DNA from: Scatophagus argus
Lineage: Eukaryota > Chordata > Actinopteri > Scatophagidae
Assembly: GCF_020382885.2 (NCBI RefSeq)
Contig: NC_058515.1
Span: forward strand, 11,701,223 to 11,765,222
DNA length: 64,000 nt
Direction: 5' to 3'
The notes beneath the pieces were generated by a model, which saw only the letters and a list, made by a program, of their open reading frames with translations, was not told the origin of the DNA and did not search any database. This document shows, one piece after another, positions 13,960-26,400 of this stretch (positions within the stretch are counted from its first letter, which is position 1; each line of letters begins with the position of its first letter). Both the position numbers and the translations under genes were made by a program.

Positions 13960-13973
13960 GTTGCCATGGCAAC
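13960..13973. promoter_or_regulatory. Perfect X-box palindrome (RFX-type site)
   Basis: The 14-bp sequence GTTGCCATGGCAAC is a perfect inverted repeat and matches the RFX X-box consensus on both strands. It follows a CAG/CGG-rich tract. No neighbouring gene start is visible, so its target, if any, is unknown. Confidence 0.5.
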
Positions 13974-16622
13974 AGAAGCAGATGTTGAGGGGTTTTCTCC
14001 TGTGTGATGAGATGTGAACTCTTGACCCCTGCCTTATAAAAAAAGAGAGAAATGGCAGTAATGGATATGGATTTGTGAGTGTATGGGCTGTAGCGACACT
14101 GCCTCTAACGCAGCTTGGCACGCCGTATGCCACTATATGCATTTTTTATGATGTGGGCCTGCTTACTTGCAGGGGTTGAACAATTTTCTTTGCTCATGGG
14201 CTCTGGGGCATTGCAGCAGTACACACACAGATACTATATTTTCAAACTAACTGTAAGCTGTAAGCTGTGAGGACACAGTCTTTGGTAGGCAACAGGTTCT
14301 CCAAACAAGACAAATCTCAGTCCAGACAAGGATCAGTGAATTCTAATGGAATATATTTAGGAGTAAAATGGCCTAACTTTTGACATGTGACTCATACACA
14401 CAGCTGAACCAAACGTATGCCTAATCTGACAGACGGGGATGCATATATGCATTAATGGCTTCAGGCACAAAATGAGTCACAGCACTGCAGCAGCAACCTC
14501 GAGAGCCCACTTCTGCATGCTTTCCACAACATGCAGGCTGCAGGCTTTACATACACAAGCTCGCGCACAACTTGTCTCCTTTTGTTTAGCGTTTATGTTG
14601 CTGTCTTTGCAGCAGAGCGACCTTGTTTTCTGTCCTGTTGCACTTGAGGGGACTAGAATTGCTCTAAAAGCATGTGTTTGTCCCATAGTGTTTTCCTGGT
14701 CCTCTTGTCTTTGTGAAAGAGCCCTGGATGAAGTAATAGGATCAAAAGAGGAATAGAAACAGCCAAACAATAACTGAATGATAAGCCCCTGATAAGGACT
14801 AAGGTCACTGTTTTACCCACAGAAGAGCTTCATTCTTACTTGGGCTGCTGCAACACAATTCACAAACTGTCTGTGCATTTCCTCGAGAAGAAAAGCTTCC
14901 TGGTGTTTGTTTATTCTGCTGCTTTCCAAGGAGGGTGACTTATAGTGACTGCTGAGGTCATGGAGGATGTTTAACTGTTCTCTGGCGCTCATGACCTGAT
15001 CCTGTTTATGTATGGCAGCATGCATTAATGCCCAGATAACCTCCGACTGTAGCAACTATGTGAGGAAAAGATGCATCCTGAGTGTGGCTCCATACTGTGC
15101 AGAGCTGCCCTAAAGGAACTCTGCAGATATAACAGCCGTCTTGATGCGGGATAAAATGACGGCAAACAACTAATCAGATCCTGTTTCTTTATTTCTGGCA
15201 CTTCAGGTTTTTGTACATGCTGTGAATGCTTGTGCCCTTGGATTCAAGTTGTTTCCAAATAGCTTGTAACACACGGTTTTGATACTGAGAGGCAAAGGTG
15301 GCAGGCAGAGGTGGTTCATCTTGTGAGTAAAGTCCATTGACTGACTGACTGGCATGTGGCTGTTGAATCATGCACTTGGTTTGGCGCTGCTCAAAGTAAT
15401 AGTCACGTTAAAAGGTCATTTTTAGCAGCCATACAATAAATTTATTTGGATATTTTCCAGAAATGTGTCAGCATCTTGAAACAAAACAGAAAAACTTGCT
15501 GCAGCCAATGAAGAGAAATGATATTTGGTTTGGTTAATTGAAAACAAGCTTAGAATTCAATAATAACAAAACCTACCTGGTGAGGTGGAGATTTTTCAGT
15601 GTAGTCATCGTTTCACTCTGTCTGTCCTTCTTTCCTCCTGCTTTTTTTTGTCACCAGGGCCTCGATAAATTAGGAACCACTGACTTGATCCCTGATAGGT
15701 ACCTCATGTAATTTTAAGAGCTCATACACACCATAAAAGGCCTCTTATCAAAACCAAAAACAGCTTCAATCCATCCTCTATCCTTGCATACGTTTATTTC
15801 TCCAGACAGCAAGCAGGCCTCAAACATTGCCTTTCAAACATGAGTAAACATACACACAGTTGACCTAAGCAGGAGAATAATAGTCCTTCCAAGCTCCTGC
15901 TTCATTATACAAACGCGATGAATGTTTAATCTCCTCCTCACCTCCATCCAGAGCCGTCACTCCTGCTCTCTGCCGGCACATCAAACTTTCATGAGGGTAA
16001 TCGAGATAAACCCGAAATGGAAATAATCCCTGAGGAAAGGTGAAAGAAAACGTTTTCAAGGTGTTACAAGGTGCCAGACGGCTGTCTGAATTAGTGTTTT
16101 CACCCAAATGTCCCACCTGGACAGCCAGTGAATGGTATCGAGTGTAAGTGTTTTCCAGTAGAATATTCTACGGGTGCCTGAGGGAGCAGGTGGCGTTTGC
16201 GATCTTTGGAGTTAAGTCTATCCAGCATACACTTGGACATTATGAGCTAAAACACTGGGGAATTTGTTCTTTTTTTTAATCACGAGATTAAGAAAATAAG
16301 CAGTTCAGATGAGATAAAAAAAAAAAAAATCTCTACTTCTACTGTTCTACTGCAGCAGCTGACATAAGAGAGTTTGTGCAGCCAGGTAATTCCATGCAGG
16401 AGTGTGTTGTATGAATCTTCGTTGTGAGTCTTATATAATATAGCTCAGATAAGGTGAACGGGTCATTCAAGGATCTGCTGGATTAGCGTCCCTGTGTGTG
16501 TGTGTGTATGTGCACTTGTGTGGATTAGTACATAGGATGAGACAGAAAAGAAAAGTACATGAACAAAACATCACAGCCTGATGCAAAAACACCAAAATAA
16601 TCGTTGCCTAAGGGCATACATT

Positions 16623-16641
16623 CATGCATGCATGCATGCAT
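16623..16641. repeat. (GCAT)n microsatellite
   Basis: Four to five tandem CATG/GCAT units form a perfectly palindromic short array. Confidence 0.85.
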
Positions 16642-17181
16642 TTGTACAATGTATACATCCACATTCATTAAATAATAAGCAAAACACACTGTACAAAGTA
16701 TACAGATGGGACTCTGTGTTTACCACCACTCATTTTCTTTGAACCTTTGACCCCAGCTGCTGGGCATTCAAACAGCAAACAATATCACATCTCTTATTAC
16801 GTGATCTAGCTTTGATTAATTAGGCGAATATGATGACTCTGTGACCCTCCAAATCAGGACAAAGCCCTCGCCGGAAGATTAAAGGGCCTAAACAAACAGA
16901 AAAGCGTGATAGTGATGCAAATCGACAAACTATGAAACAGAGGAGAAAGAGAGAAAAGAGAGGGAAAGCGTGGGAGGAGAAGGGAGAGAGGACTGGTCAT
17001 AGTGTGTTTTGCTTGATGCAGTTCGACAGTCAAAGACTTGCTGCTGTAGATTAAAGTGCGCAGAAGCTTTCTGTCTCTCACAGCTGACCCCAGATCTGTA
17101 TGTTGATCCTGCCCTATGATGCATCAGTCTCTTCCCTCTTTTATCGCTTTCTACAATTAAAGGATTACAGACTGGCTGAGA

Positions 17182-17492
17182 GATGCAAAACGACCACAAA
17201 GAAATTCCAACTGACCACAAAGAGACACAAAATGGCTACATAAAAATGAAAAGACAGACACAAAACTGCAAAGGAACGCAACATGTCTTCAAAGAGATGC
17301 AAAACAATCACAGAAGGACACAAAACTATTACAGAGAGATCCAAAGTTACCAGAATAATACACAAAGTGACTACAAAGACCATCAACGTGATGACAATGA
17401 TATAGTAAACTGCAAAAATATGCCAGATTAATGACGCAAAATGTCTACAAAGTCTAACAGAATGACTACAAAGAAACACTAAACGACTACCA
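17182..17492. repeat. Decayed minisatellite, unit about 16-22 bp (CAAAGAGACACAAAATGACTA type)
   Basis: About 15 diverged copies of a unit built from GACACAAAA, CGACCACAAAG and ATGACTACAAAG follow one another. Because stop codons are rare in the unit, the array creates long open frames on both strands (17183-17431 plus, 17165-17593 minus). Their proteins are low-complexity and not genes. Related arrays are common in percomorph genomes (recalled, not checked). Confidence 0.75.
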
Positions 17493-19004
17493 ACAACACA
17501 GTCCTGTTGTTTATAGTCAGTTTGTCTTCCAGTCTGTGTGTCTTGCCCCAGGACCTGTTGTTTCATAATGCATCCCTGCTTTCTACACCACATTTTCCCC
17601 CTGCCAGGCCAAAGTCACGTCTTGTATTTCCTCTTTCCCTTTTGGCTTTGGCCATCCCCTCTTCCTGCTCCCAATGCTGTCTTTTAGTTTTTTTCCTGTC
17701 GTTCTTCAGCCTTCAGGCATCTGCCACCATGAGCTGATCAGAGGACGCTCACTTATGACCGGAAATCTTCATCATCCCCTTTTCTTGCATCCTGACCTTC
17801 AGCTGAACTCGTCTCACAGCTCCAAGCAGGCCACTGAGTCACAGAGGCAAAATATCAAAGATGGGGTGAAAAAAGAGGAAGGTTTCACTTTTTTCACATC
17901 TTTTGCTCGACTGTAGTACTTTTGAATCTCCTGAACTTGTCTCGCACTTTTTGGTCTTGCTCTCCCTCAGAATTCCCTATTACTTCTACATATTTTTGAC
18001 ATTGTTCCAGGCTCGTGAAGAGGTTTGTCTTTGCACCAAATGTCCAGATGATGTTTAGGGCCAGCTCATCCCAGTCCAAGTGCAACTAAAAATATTTGTT
18101 GGATATTCCAGATGAGAGGTTCTGCTTTTGCACCTGGTAAAGATACCATATTTTATTCATGCCGCAAGATACACAGCATGTCACTTTCTTTGTCCGATGT
18201 CCTCCTCAGATATGTCACTGAATAAATAAAATCTGTATGTGTATATTTTATTACAGCGAGTGGAGGTAAGCCTTTGTATATTATGTGTGTTTCAATAGGA
18301 CTTGAGAGGCCCTGAGAAATGATTCTCTGTGGAGGCATCATAACTCATTCAGGCATAAGAGGAAAGCCAAACACATGAAAGATCAGATGCCTGCTGTAGG
18401 TATGGAGTTAAATGTGGTGTATAAAATTGATTCAGATACAGGAGGGGTAAAAATATTGCCAGTGTAGATTTTTTAAAAATTATTAAAAGAATTAGGACTA
18501 TTTTCTTAGAATCAATACTATTGAGACCAAGAAATAATACGCATTCGCGCAGATACGTCACCTGAAGTATGTTAAAAAAAAATTCCTTCATCGTCTGCTC
18601 ATGTGGTCACATCAAATACGTGTACAAGTAAAAAGACAATTTCTGCATCGTCAGCATCCCTCTTCAGTTTCTTTTCTTTTTTTTTTTTGATGTTTGAGAT
18701 CTTGAGGTCTGAGTTTACGTTTCACTCAGCTCATTTAGCTGCTTTACTGTGTGCCATGCTGGACATGAATACTGTGAGTTTGACTTGCAACACACTCCGA
18801 CAGCTGCTTGCACAGGACAGGATCAGCCAATCGTCTCGTCTGCTGCAAGCCTCTCAGCCAATGGGGCGACAAGGGCGCCTCAGGGGGGTGTGTCTCATTA
18901 GCTAGATTCCAGGACCTGGCTCTGGCCCACTGGATGCATTCAGCCAGAAAGGATGCAGTCCAGAGGGGGATTCATCATCTGCAGCATCGTCTCCTCTCTC
19001 TCTG

Positions 19005-19076
<72 letters not shown>

Positions 19077-21289
19077 CTGCCTTTTCAGGAAACGAGGGGA
19101 GAGACGAGGCGAGAAAGTAAAACACACAGAGAAGCACAAAACTGCCAAAAAAGTCAGGTAATAAATTTAAATTCTTTTCTTCAGTTTTTTGAAAAACTTC
19201 TAAAAACTTTGATTTCACACTTTCACTTTCACCCAACCATCAAAGCTTCTTTTAAGATCAGATCAAGTGTCCTCGCAAAAGTCTAGACACTTCTTTATAC
19301 GCTGTGCTATCAGCGTTTTGGGTACGGACTTAATAGTTGCTCATTTTTGTTTTTATAAAATACATACAAATAGGTAATGCCTCATAAGGGGTGTGTATTA
19401 CTGTAATAAAAACCTTTTTATTGTTTTTAAAACCACTATCAACAGCCCACGCTTGTTTCAGGTTTGGCTGAAGTTAAAGTTCCTGTTCTTACAGAAATTT
19501 GACTGCTCCTCTTTTCCATAGCAGGAACATTTTGTACTTTTTGTGGCCCTCCTTTCTGCTACCACTGTTTCCTGTACAGACTCCAGAGGCCCTGTGTGGG
19601 ATCATGGGTGCGTTTAACTGAGGAAGGGGTGGGGGAGATTTGATACTCCTCATGGTCCATCAGGTTCAATATAAATCCTTGTCCCCGAGCGACCAGCATT
19701 GACCTTTACAGCCACAATCATGCAGATGGCCACCTGTCCACCTCACCAGACACCACTTGGTGACATCTGCACAAAGAGAATAAAGTTAATAAACCACAAT
19801 ATTTTGTGAGGTCTACATAAAATGTACAGACAAAACAAACCCTTTATTAGCTGTAACTTGTTACTTTATTGACAGGTAATGGATAATTCAGATTTAGAAC
19901 AAATTTGAGGTCGATATGTTTCTTTTAAGGCCAGCACTTTTGATTAGTTCCCTTGAATGCACTGTTGTGCGCACCACATTGAAATGAAAATCTATTTATT
20001 TATTTTATTTAACTTTTCAAATGCTTCAGTGAGTCAATTTAAGCAGACTTTCTGATGAATTACCCAAGAGAGATTAAATTAAAAAGACATAGCATGCTGA
20101 ACAAGGACTTTCCACAGCCTGGCAAGCCCAAAGTTTTTCTTCTTAAAAAGTGGTAACAACAGAGGAATTTAAATGGCTTAAATCTCCTGAAATTGACAGA
20201 TGAGGTTGCTGTATGAGAATAGTCATAAATAAAAAATAAATTTCAAATAAAACTACTGCAGTTAAAAAAAAAAGAAAGAAAACGAACTGCGTAATTCAAA
20301 GCGAGACAGACTTTGATTGGAACTTGCTCATGTTGATAATTCACATGCAGGAAAATACGATTTGGTGTTACAGTCATTATGTATCTGATGCCCAAATTAA
20401 TCTTTATTTATCAAAATACTAAATTTTAGGTATTCTTTCCTCATCTTTTCCAATAGCTATGTTTTTCCTTCAAAATAATGAAACCGACCATCAAATCACA
20501 ATCGTGATTTATCATAAACTAGCACCAGACTGCCGTGCTAATTACGGTGAGTCAGAAATAAACCTGGAGTATTAAAGCCACTTGAATATTAATGGAGGTG
20601 TTAAAGCAGAATCACATTTATTTCTCTCCTGGGTCAAGTACTGAAAAGAAAAAACATTGTTTGAAAGACCATTATTCAAATGAGAGTGCACAGACCTTAA
20701 TAGAAATCAGCCCAACCATTAACTTCTGTTTTAACACAGCCCAGTAATTTTGTTTCCAACATTTGTAGACATGATTGACGGTGCCGTTCCTGTCTATTGT
20801 AGAGCATGTAAATGTGGCCTCATCCATATTTCCCAAAAAGCCTCATTCAGAACCTTAAAAGGCTCCAAATAAAGATAAATTAAGGTTACCGTGTTGCCTT
20901 AATCTGAACTAATGCCAGCTAAAACAGAAATGAGTGCCCAAGAGTGGTTTCATCATTCACAGTTTGCACCATTCGGCGTGTAGATATTGATATGGAGCAA
21001 GGACCCACCTTTGAACTCGCAGATGTTGTGGTGATTTTTGTTGTCCTGAATGGCCTTGAATGGAAAGAAGTGTTGGGATCAAAGTTCACTTCAAAACACA
21101 TTTTTACATGCTTGCACTTTTTAAATCCTCAAGGCTAAACCTCTCCGACCTTGGATTTAATGAACTTATTTGTTTGTCAGTTAATTTCACTGAGGTGAAG
21201 GAATGTGCTTTCAGGAAAGGGATTCAGGGATTGCATTCTTAGGCTACTTACACCAAATGAAAAGATTAGAATGACAGATACGTCTGACA
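17493..21289. other. Gene-poor spacer
   Basis: No supported exon. It contains a long CT-rich microsatellite (18.99-19.07 kb). A stretch at 20.46-20.93 kb is free of simple repeats and rich in AATTAC and ATTAATGG-type cores. It could be conserved non-coding sequence, but that is a guess from composition. Confidence 0.5.
18991..19075. repeat. (CT)n microsatellite, imperfect
   Basis: An 85-bp CT/TC array with a few interruptions. It also produces open frames encoding SLSL or RERE runs on the two strands. Confidence 0.9.
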
Positions 21290-21620
21290 TTTTTGGAAAT
21301 TTCGGGGAGTTAGCTGAGAACATTGATCCCACTGCCATGTCTGTTCTTAAATATGAAGCTACAGCCTGCAGATGGTGTTCTTAGCTGAGTAAAAACACTG
21401 GAAACTGGGAAACGGCTGACTCTGTCCAAAGCTAACAAAATCTGCCTACCAGCACATCCTAAAGCTCTCCAACTAACATTTCTTGGTTGTTTAATCTGTG
21501 CAAAAAGGAGGTGTAAAAAAAAACATCAAGTTGTAGTTTTACAGAAAGTTATGTGCTGAGCTCACTTTGACAAACTAAGCTAACCCGCTGCATGAAAGGT
21601 ATTGACCTTGTCATCTAGCT
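21290..21620 (+). mobile_element. Dispersed teleost repeat, family C (short non-autonomous element)
   Basis: The series AAATATGAAGCTACAGCC, GGAAACTGGGAAAC, CTGTCCAAAGCTAACAAAAT, CTGCCTACCAGCAC, GTTTAATCTGTGCAAAAA and TTACAGAAAGTTATGTGCTG matches, in order, a repeat I recognise as very common in teleost intergenic DNA. It has no coding capacity and its ends are not sharply visible. Confidence 0.65.
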
Positions 21621-21645
21621 CTCAGCAAGACGGCAAATGACAAAT

Positions 21646-21694
<49 letters not shown>
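21646..21694. repeat. (TATC)n microsatellite
   Basis: About 12 uninterrupted TATC/CTAT units. Confidence 0.95.
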
Positions 21695-22889
21695 ATCTTT
21701 CTGTCTAACTGTGATGGACTCAAATTATTTAGTCTTGCAAAGTTGAAGAGGTTAAAACTTCAAACAACCTTAAACCATTTCAGCTAAACCACTAATAACC
21801 ATGTTTTTGAATTCTGCAGAAAGTCACCATGCATTATCAAGCTTGTAATCAATAAATCAAGCATTGTGATAAGATAAATGTGGTATGTGATGATAAATCC
21901 AAGGATTTAAAAAAGAAAAAGGGTGTTGCTTGTGACACATTATGGTCGGGTTTGTGTTGGATACCTGATATCTTTAAAACATCACGCTGAAATGTTTGAA
22001 AATTATCATCAACTGCAATTTGGCAACTTTTTTTTATTCCTAATTTCTCCCCAGTTGCTTTGAAAACAGTTGCACCCTGCAGAGATGATCAAAGAAGCAG
22101 GGATCCAACTTGACACAACACCCTCTCATTTCGCCTCTAAAGGCGGCTCACATTGAATGGACAGATTAAAAAACATTGCTGCCATGTTAGATACAGGCCA
22201 GCACTCACACTCCATAATTTTTAGCCTGATGATTGCACACAAGTGTTTTTTGGCTGTTGCATCTGGCTCCGCAGATGATGGAAGTTGTTGTATGTATCAC
22301 AGCCGCATTTTCCTGGCTGTCAAAAATTGCATTCGGAGAAAGCCGTACTCCTCTCATCAAGAGTCATAATTTACTTGTCAAAGCAGGAGTCCTCTCAGTG
22401 TGCGGGAGGCCCCCTGGGGTTATAATTGCGAGACGGTTTGGTTCTTCTGAAATGCCTCCAGTCAAGATGGAGCACACAGGCCCGCTAGTCAGCCTTTGTG
22501 TACTCTTCCTTTTAAAAGTAGCCATTTACACAGAAAATTGTAAAACACGTTAAAAAAAGAAATATATATATATATATATATATACATTTTTGACTAGCTT
22601 CACTATACTTTCACCATCAACTCCTTGTCATCAGAGACTTTCAACACTGATTACTTGGGTGCTCAGAGAATAATCTGTACGCTGACACAAGGTCCCCATC
22701 TTGTGGAGAGAGTGTGAAAGTCTTTCTCCGATGGATGATGATAGCGCAGGTCAGCTAAGGATTGTCTTTAAAAACCAGATTTACAGTTCATTCAGAATTT
22801 TATATCATTTTTTTCCCCCCAAAACAGTGAATAGTTAATGAATGTTTATATTAATCAGTCAGTGAGTAGGATGCTGGAGCGTACAATCT
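21695..22889. other. Spacer without a gene
   Basis: No exon is supported. An AT run lies at 22562-22585. The stretch 22.04-22.54 kb is balanced in composition and free of simple repeats, and could be conserved non-coding DNA. Confidence 0.5.
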
Positions 22890-23300
22890 CAAATACAAAT
22901 CTGAAGTAGTTTTTTGCTGCTTTATACCACTACATTACCACAATTCAGAGGGAAATATTACACTTTTCACTAAACTACATTTATTTAGCAGCCATAGTCA
23001 CCACGTACTTTTCAGGTTAAGATTTCACATTAAAAAATATACAGTGTAATAGTAGTTCTCAATCATTTTGCCCTGTGGTTCCTACAAACAAGGCCACAGT
23101 ATGTCTTGTTTGGGTCTTTTAATAGATGCAGAAAGAGTAATTTCACTCCAAATTAAATATGTTATAGAAATTATATTTTTCTCTACTTACATGTGCAATT
23201 AGTTATTTCACAAACTGTCAGATTTATCTTGGATACCGTGGGAACTATTGGACTAAAATTTTTATGTACTTTTACTCAAAATGCCATAGTTTCACTTTTT
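22890..23300. mobile_element. Dispersed teleost repeat, family B
   Basis: CACTACATT, TTCAGAGGGAAATATTACAC, TTTTCACTAAACTACATTTA and TTTAGCAGCCATAGTCACC follow the order of a common teleost repeat that also contains AAGTACTTAAGTAAATGTAC-type words. Other members lie at 34.14-34.49 kb and 35.47-36.09 kb. It is non-coding. Confidence 0.6.
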
Positions 23301-23359
23301 CATACTTTGACCTGCGGTTAAAAAAAATGATCTTGTTATTTCTTCCTTCGCAGGTTAAA

Positions 23360-23365
23360 TTTATT
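23360..23365 (-). terminator. Polyadenylation signal of the GIMAP gene
   Basis: AATAAA on the minus strand lies about 60 bp past the stop codon of the giant GIMAP exon. It is the nearest canonical signal. Confidence 0.5.
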
Positions 23366-23426
23366 CAACAATATTTACATAATCATGATGAAAATGGTAT
23401 TTTAACATGATGTGATACATGGCAAG

Positions 23427-26400
23427 TCATACGGTCTTGTCACAGTTCTGCTCAGAGTTCATAGTCACCATATCCTCCATCTTCTCAAACAATCCCTCGA
23501 TCATGGAGTTGCTTTTCTTGTTGGTCACTACATGATATCTGCCCCCACATCTCTCTACAAGCCCCGTTAGCTCCCCGTTCCTTAGGATGTGCTGCTCTGC
23601 ACTCTCCCCTAAAATTTCCCCCCATGTGAACAGCACCAGTGTGCGCTGCCAAAAGTCTTCCCCGAGCAGACTCATGTGCTCCTCTACTGCTCTCCTGTAC
23701 TTCTGCGTGCAGGTCAAGAAGGCCGGCATGAGGAGGAGGACGACGTTAGGTCCTGGGCGACACCAGGAGATACTGTCAAGGATGCTTTTCCTTTGCATCA
23801 TGTTGGTCGGATCTGGGCCGTCTCGCCACCTCAGACCCAGAGGTTCTGCTATGGAGAGGCATCGTCCAGCTATCTGACCTCTCCAGTGCCTGAAGGTGGA
23901 CCCGTCGTGTTTGGATGCTTCTCCGCCCAGGACGGTGACTCCAGCCGGGGAGCGAGACGACCAGGATTCCCCAAAGACCACAACCCTAAAATCCAACCCA
24001 GGAGACTCTTTGTTGTTTGAGCTTCTGTGACCCTGACTTGTAGATAAAAACTGTAAATCTCCAATGACCTTTGACTTTGTCAGATCTGTTCCTCTCATCC
24101 CTTCCCTTTTATCAGCCGCCTCTATTTCTTTTAGTGTTTCAGGGTGACAGTTATTGCTCTCTGCAGCTGACAATGCTGTTTTCATCTTCTGATCCTCCTT
24201 TTCCTTTGCATTTTCGCTATCTAACTGTCTTCCGCTTCCTTTTTCCTGTTGGTACATCATATGTAAATCAGGATTCCTCTCTTGGACTCTCCTATTGTGT
24301 TGAACTCCATGTTGTCCATCCTCTAAATCTCTTGTCTCTCTTTTGAGCAACTCTTCCTCCCGTTCTTTAAGATTCTCTTCCCATTTGCTCAGCCTCTTAA
24401 GTGACTCCTTTATATTTTTCTCTTTCTTGTGAAGTTCCTCCTTCAGCAGAGCCAAGTCTCTCCCCATCTCATCCAACTGCTGCGTCGTTGAGTTTACGTG
24501 CTCATTTCGCATCTGCAGCTCTGACTTCCAGTTGAGCAACTCCTTCTCTTCATTTCTTAAGTAGTACTCCCTATCTTTCAGCTCTTTGCCTTGATCTTTC
24601 AGCCCTTTAACCTTCATCTGAAGATCCTGACCGTGACAGTTTAGTTCCTTCTGTGTGCCTTCCAGAGCCCTAAGCAAGCTCTCCAGCTCCCTTTCCTTTT
24701 TCTTGATATTTGCCGCTCTTATGCTCTCATCTTGGTTGTATTTATGTTTTTCTTCTAGCTCTTTTTGCTGCTTTTCTAGACTTGCCTCCCATTCACTAAG
24801 TTTTTGCCCCTTGCTTTCCAGCTTTACCTCTTTCTCAACAAGCTCTCCCTCTTTTGCATCCAGTTCATGTCCTCTTTTGCTCAGCTCTTTTTCGTTCCTG
24901 CTGAGAACCTGCTCCCTTTCCCCCACTTCTTTTTCCCTTTTCAAGAATTCTTTCTCACTCTCCTGATCTTTCAGCCTGAGCTCACTTTGTTTCTCCATCA
25001 GCTGTGTCTGGAAATGTGCTCTCATGTCATTCATCTGCCTTTCTGCCTCACCTTCTCTCTCTTTCATCCTGTCTAGTTCTACCTGCAGTTTGTCATTTGC
25101 CTCCTTTAATACCCCGACCTCCACGTCTCTCTCTTTAAGAATGCTTTGGATTTCTGCTTCTGAGTTCTTTACCTGCTGTTCATATCCCTTGAGACGTTTT
25201 CTAACTTCTTCTTCACTGTCCTTTTTCTGCTGCTCGTGCATTATTCTTAGATTGTCCGCCTCTTTTCTCATCTTCTCGTTTTGCTCCTGCAGTTCCTCCA
25301 CTCTCCTCCGACTGTCCTCATATTTCTCTGTGACTTCCGAGATGCTTTGCTGACTTTCTTCCTCCAGACGACTTATGGCACACTCCTTCTCCTTTTCGAT
25401 GTAGTCTATGTTCTCGTTCTTTCTTGCGATCTCCTTTTCATATTCCTGGATCATGCTTGTCATCTCGTTTTCCATTCTGTTGGTGAGCTCCTTCAGCTCG
25501 GACTTTGTCTGCTCGATTGTTAGCCTCAGTTGGACGAGCTCTTTCTCGTTTTCTTTGTTTCTCTGCCTCAGTTCGTGGAGTTCTTCGTCTTTCTCCTTAA
25601 GATTTTCCATCATTTCAGCATCTCTTTTCCTTTGCTGCTCTGTGTGATGCTCCTGTATTTCGATGATACTGGAGGTTTGGGTTTTATTGTGTTCTTTCAG
25701 CTCTTCAATTACTTTTAAGTAGTTTGCACATGTTTTCTTTGTCTCGTCAGTTTCACTGTCTCTGACTGCAAGAAGACTTTGCACTTCTGATATTTCCTTT
25801 GTTTTGCTGTTGACGATGTCTGTCAGTCGTTTCATCTCGTTTTCTGCTCTCTCATCCCTCCTTCTCTGCTCTTCCCTCCATCTTGTCTCCCTGAACTCAG
25901 CCTGCTGTTTAAGACTTTCCATCTCAGTTTCGTTTTCTTTCAGTTTTCTCTCCGTGTCGTTTAAAAGCTGCAGTTTCATCTCCTCCATTTCTCGTTCCCT
26001 GTCTTGCAGTTGTTGCTCTGCCTCTTTCTTTTGATTCAGAATAATTTCTGCACTCTCTTCTTCTTTTCTTTGCAGGACTTCACCAATATCTGTTATATGC
26101 TGTTGCAATTTTTCTATCAGTCTTTCTTGTTCTTCTAGTTTTTGCTCCATCTGTTTCTTGTGATTTAAGTGATCTCTTTCTCGTTCCTCTTCTGTCTGAT
26201 GCTGACGTTGTTTCATTATTTCTATTTCTCTTTCTCTTTCTTCCAGCCTTTGCTCCAGGTCTTTCTTATAATTTAAATAATCGTTTTCTTTCTTTTCCTT
26301 TTTCTGCAGCTTTTCCCTCATTTCTTTGTCGTTCAATTTGATCTCCTTGATCTCTTTCTCCTTTTCCTCCAGCCTTTGCTCCATCTCTTTCTTGAGATTC

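Larger units (their letters stand above)
13621..17181. other. Gene-poor spacer
   Basis: No supported exon. It contains a perfect X-box palindrome (13960), a GT run near 16494-16508, a GCAT tetranucleotide run (16623-16641), and a stretch around 16740-16890 with a TGATTAATTAGG homeodomain-type core that could be conserved non-coding DNA. Confidence 0.55.

Noticed and set aside
17165..17593. 142-codon minus-strand and 82-codon plus-strand open frames
   Set aside because: Both are made by the stop-poor minisatellite unit.
18808..19236. Open frames on both strands at about 19 kb
   Set aside because: Their bulk is the CT microsatellite, read as Ser/Leu or Arg/Glu runs.
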